Shown piece by piece: positions 3,935-6,941 of a stretch of DNA of 6,941 nt. The translations under genes and the position numbers were made by a program. Under the pieces are notes generated by a model. That model was not told where the DNA came from and searched no databases. It saw only the letters and a program-made list of their open reading frames with translations. Origin of the DNA: Bryobacterales bacterium. GTDB taxonomy: Bacteria > Acidobacteriota > Terriglobia > Bryobacterales > Bryobacteraceae. Each line of letters opens with the position of its first letter. Positions within the stretch are counted from its first letter, which is position 1. The stretch covers positions 1 through 6,941 of the forward strand of contig PLMF01000098.1 in the NCBI GenBank assembly GCA_003142355.1, in the 5' to 3' direction.

Positions 3935-6900
3935 ATGCGTAGCCGAATCCCCCTGTCCGCGCTCATAGTGCTTTTCACGGTATTCCTGTCCCTGTCCCTC
4001 CCGCTTGCTGCCGCCGACGTCCCGGCGGTGAAGGTCTGGGAGACCACTATAGTGATCCCCACCTACCTGGCCGGAGACCCCGAGCCCAACCCGATGTTCT
4101 ACTTCGGGCGGCAATCGCAGGGGGCGCAGGCACCCGTCTATCCCTATCCCATGTACGACATTCTCACGGGCAGGAAGGCCGACAAGACCTACAAAATCGT
4201 CTACCTCGAGAATGAGTATCTTCGCATCGGCATCCTCCCGGAGATCGGCGGCCGCATCTTCGAAGGTGTGGACAAGACCAACGGCTACAATTTCATCTAC
4301 CGCCAGCACGTCATCAAACCCACGCTCATCAGCATCATCGGCGCCTGGATCTCGGGCGGCATCGAGTGGAACATCAACCACCACCATCGCGCCACCACCT
4401 TCCTCCCCGTGCAGTACAAGATCGAAGAGAACGCCGACGGCAGCAAGACCGTCTGGGTGGGCGAGCTCGAAGTGCGGCAGCGCATGCGCTGGGCGGTCGG
4501 CTACACCATCCGGCCCGGCAAATCCTACCTCGAAGCGTCGCTGCGAATCCTGAACCGCACTCCCGAAGTGAACACCATGCTGTGCTTCGCCAACGTGGCG
4601 GTTTCCGTGAACGACCAGTACCAGGTCATCTTCCCGCCCGCCACGCAACTGAGCACCGGCCACTTCAAACGCGGATTCGACAAGTGGCCGATCAGCGACG
4701 ACGGTACCGACGTCAGTTGGTGGAAGAACCACGCTTCAGGAACCTCGATCTTTGCCTGGAACTACCAGGACGACTTCTTCGCCGGCTATGACCACGGCAA
4801 GCAGGCGGGAACCATGAGCATCGCCGACCACAACATCGTGCCCGGCAAGAAATTCTTCGAGTGGGGCACGAATGCCGGCGCGCGTAATTGGGACGCCAAC
4901 CTGACCGACAACGACGGCCCCTACATCGAGCTCATGGTGGGCGCCTATTCGGACAACCAGCCCGACTATAGCTGGCTGCAGCCCTACGAGGGACGCTCGT
5001 TCTCCATGAAATGGTACCCGTTCCGGGACATCGATGGCGTGAAGAAGGCCAACATAGACGCAGCCGTGAACCTCGACGTGGCCAACGGAACCGCCAAGAT
5101 GGGCTTCTACACTACCTCGACCCATGCCGCGGCGAAAGTCACGCTCAAGGCGGGTGACAAGGTCCTGCTCCAGGAGACGGTGGCCATCGATCCCGGCAAA
5201 CCCTATACCAAGCAGGTCGCCCTGCCGGCCGGCACCGACGAGCACGATCTGGTGGCTTCCATCTCCGACGGTGGCAAGGAACTGGTCTCCTATTCACCCG
5301 TCAACCTGACGCCCGAGACACGCCCTCAGCCTGTGACGGCCCCGCCCCCGCCGGCGGACGTCAAGACCAACGAGGAGCTGTACCTCATCGGTCTCCGCGC
5401 GCAGCAGTTCCACGATCCGGTCAACGATCCCATGCCCTATTGGGAAGAAGCGCTCCGCCGCGATCCGGGCGATTCCCGCGTGAACACCGTCATGGGCATT
5501 ACCGCCTACTCCAAGGCGAAATACGCGGAAGCCGAGAAGTATCTGCGCACCGCCATCGCGCGGGTCACTGGCCAATTCACCACTCCCAAGGATGCCGAGG
5601 CCATCTACTACCTGGGCGCCACACTGAAGGCCGAGGGCAAGACCGACGAAGCCTACACCTACTTCTACAAGGCGACGTGGAGCCAGGCCTGGAAGGCGTC
5701 CGGCTACTATTCGCTGGCCGAGATCGCGGCCTCGCGCGGCGATTTCGCCGCCGCTCTCGATTTCGTCGACCGCTCCATCGACTCCAACGCGCTGAACATC
5801 CGGGCGCAGAACCTGAAGGCCGCGGTCTTGCGGCACACCGGGCACTCCAGGGAGGCCCTCCAACTGCTGGCCACGGCCGCGCACAAGATCGACCCGCTCG
5901 ACGTGCGGTCCATGGCCGAACGCTGGCTGGCTTCGAAGGACGCGGCGGCGGCCAAGACGCTCACCTCCACCATGCTCGATCATCCGCAGACATTTCAGGA
6001 GACGGCCGCCGAGTACCTCAACGCCGGTTTGTGGAAGGACGGCACGGACGTGCTTCTGCAAATGGTCTCTTCCGTCCCCGACAAGGCCAAGGTCCACCCC
6101 ATGGCCTACTACTATCTGGGCTATTTTGCGGAGAAACTGGGCCAGGCGCCAAAGGCCTCCGAGTACTACAGGCTGGCCCTGAGCATGCCCCCGGATTACG
6201 TCTTCCCCTTCCAGGCCGAGGTCATCGACGTGCTGCGGGCCGCCATCAAGGTGAACCCTCGCGACGCTCGCGCGTCTTACTACCTGGGCAATCTGTTGTA
6301 CGACTGGCAGCCTCAGGAGGCCGCAACGCTCTGGGAAGACTCGGCCGCCGTCAACCCCTCCTCCGCCATCGTCCATCGCAACCTGGCCACGGCCTACGCC
6401 CACCAGAAGCCCACGCCCGATCTCAACCGGGCCATCGCGGAGCTCGAGAAGGCGGTCTCGCTTGACCGTAAGTACCCCCTGCATTTCGCCGAGTTGGATG
6501 AGCTCTACGAGCAGGCCGGCACTCCCATTGAGAAGCGCCTTCTGTTGTTCGAGAAGAACCAGGACGTGGTCGCGCAGCGCGATGACGCGCAGAACCGCGC
6601 CGTGGCGCTCAAGGTAGCGGCGGGCAAGTACGACGACGCCATCCGGATGATGACCGGCCGGAAGTTCGCGGTGGCCGAAGGCTCGAACCTCAATATCGGC
6701 GAGCAGTGGGCCAACGCTCACATCCTGCGCGGCCAGCAGAACATCGCCGCCAAGAAGTATAAGGATGCGCTCACCGACTTCGAGGCGGCCGTCACGGTGC
6801 CCGACAACCTGCCCTCGCGCGGATTTGGCGAAGGCGGCGCTCACGACGCCGAGGTGGACTACCTGACAGGGCTTGCCTACGAAGGTTCAGGCGACCGTGC

Positions 6901-6941
6901 CAAGGCTACTGAGTCCTGGAAAAAGGCGATGGCCTCGCCGG
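3935..6941 (+). CDS. Secreted DUF5107 / tetratricopeptide-repeat protein (3' end outside window)
   Basis: The frame is open for 1002 complete codons and runs off the window. Residues 1-27 are a Sec signal peptide (MRSRIPLSALIVLFTVFLSL..., cleavage after LAAA). Residues about 33-363 are the DUF5107 domain, which Pfam groups with the galactose-mutarotase-like fold. Visible landmarks are YLAGDPEPNPMFYFGR, VYPYPMYD, LPEIGGRIFEG (102-111 region, GGRIFEG at 105-111), GGIEWNINHHHR (141-152) and the closing FSMKWYPF (356-363). A linker with Ig-like beta character and a proline-rich stretch (TAPPPPAD) follows. From about residue 480 to the edge there are many TPR-type helical pairs, for example YAEAEKYLRTAI, IYYLGATLKAEGKTDEAYTYF, YYYLGYFAEKLGQ (725-737) and ASYYLGNLLYDWQPQEA. 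Complete relatives are about 1100 residues, so roughly 100 are missing. A sugar- or polysaccharide-related role is likely from the fold, but the activity is unassigned and I make no specific claim. No frameshift was seen when the frame was followed codon by codon through the DUF5107 domain. Long open frames on the other strand here are codon-bias shadows. Confidence 0.9.
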   Translation, partial: MRSRIPLSALIVLFTVFLSLSLPLAAADVPAVKVWETTIVIPTYLAGDPEPNPMFYFGRQSQGAQAPVYPYPMYDILTGRKADKTYKIVYLENEYLRIGILPEIGGRIFEGVDKTNGYNFIYRQHVIKPTLISIIGAWISGGIEWNINHHHRATTFLPVQYKIEENADGSKTVWVGELEVRQRMRWAVGYTIRPGKSYLEASLRILNRTPEVNTMLCFANVAVSVNDQYQVIFPPATQLSTGHFKRGFDKWPISDDGTDVSWWKNHASGTSIFAWNYQDDFFAGYDHGKQAGTMSIADHNIVPGKKFFEWGTNAGARNWDANLTDNDGPYIELMVGAYSDNQPDYSWLQPYEGRSFSMKWYPFRDIDGVKKANIDAAVNLDVANGTAKMGFYTTSTHAAAKVTLKAGDKVLLQETVAIDPGKPYTKQVALPAGTDEHDLVASISDGGKELVSYSPVNLTPETRPQPVTAPPPPADVKTNEELYLIGLRAQQFHDPVNDPMPYWEEALRRDPGDSRVNTVMGITAYSKAKYAEAEKYLRTAIARVTGQFTTPKDAEAIYYLGATLKAEGKTDEAYTYFYKATWSQAWKASGYYSLAEIAASRGDFAAALDFVDRSIDSNALNIRAQNLKAAVLRHTGHSREALQLLATAAHKIDPLDVRSMAERWLASKDAAAAKTLTSTMLDHPQTFQETAAEYLNAGLWKDGTDVLLQMVSSVPDKAKVHPMAYYYLGYFAEKLGQAPKASEYYRLALSMPPDYVFPFQAEVIDVLRAAIKVNPRDARASYYLGNLLYDWQPQEAATLWEDSAAVNPSSAIVHRNLATAYAHQKPTPDLNRAIAELEKAVSLDRKYPLHFAELDELYEQAGTPIEKRLLLFEKNQDVVAQRDDAQNRAVALKVAAGKYDDAIRMMTGRKFAVAEGSNLNIGEQWANAHILRGQQNIAAKKYKDALTDFEAAVTVPDNLPSRGFGEGGAHDAEVDYLTGLAYEGSGDRAKATESWKKAMASP

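Noticed and set aside
3884..4732. 282-codon open frame on the minus strand
   Set aside because: It is antisense to the DUF5107 domain and has no recognisable domain or ribosome site.
5440..6465. 341-codon + strand frame inside the DUF5107-TPR gene
   Set aside because: It is out of frame with the real gene, Arg/Gly-rich and lacks domain similarity.
5294..6844. 516-codon open frame on the minus strand
   Set aside because: It lies wholly antisense to the TPR region, its translation is low-complexity (Gly, Val, Arg, Leu) and matches no family. The + strand TPR helices are clear, so this is a GC-codon-bias shadow.

Overview
This is a high-GC bacterial window with one long gene running off the right edge and about 3.9 kb of accessory DNA upstream of it. 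The gene content suggests an Acidobacteriota-like genome, perhaps Bryobacterales (Solibacter-type): a secreted DUF5107-plus-TPR protein, a PEP-CTERM protein, an OmpA-family protein with an acidobacterial-looking N-terminal region, and a XerC-like integrase of the type that often accompanies IS91-family transposases. This is inference from family knowledge; there is no rRNA or other phylogenetic marker in the window.

Layout: (1) 1-249, leader with an imperfect hairpin. (2) 250-600, the N-terminal DNA-binding domain of a tyrosine recombinase, cut off before the catalytic domain. (3) 902-1552, an intact PEP-CTERM exported protein. (4) 1678-2286, an OmpA/MotB-type envelope protein cut off 25 residues into its peptidoglycan-binding domain. 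(5) 2323-2954, minus strand, a decayed DNA-modification locus: a Vsr endonuclease piece joined directly to a cytosine-5 methyltransferase piece, each lacking both ends and each with a key residue replaced. (6) 2951-3021, a 21-bp inverted repeat (20 of 21 paired) beginning where the vsr similarity begins. (7) 3301-3719, two copies of a roughly 177-bp repeat, 241-243 bp apart, with strong predicted secondary structure. (8) 3935 to the end, a DUF5107/TPR protein with a signal peptide, at least 1002 residues, incomplete at the right edge.

Two genes look intact (PEP-CTERM, and DUF5107-TPR as far as it can be seen), and both encode exported proteins. The integrase, ompA-like, methyltransferase and vsr pieces are broken genes with junctions close together, so the left 3 kb reads as a scar of mobile-element and restriction-modification turnover. 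The least explained object is the duplicated structured repeat immediately upstream of the DUF5107 gene. Its 5' hairpin shows a compensatory base-pair change between copies, its 3' hairpin is conserved, and its substitutions do not follow a coding pattern. It is the best candidate here for an undescribed structured RNA or DNA element, on the evidence of only two copies.
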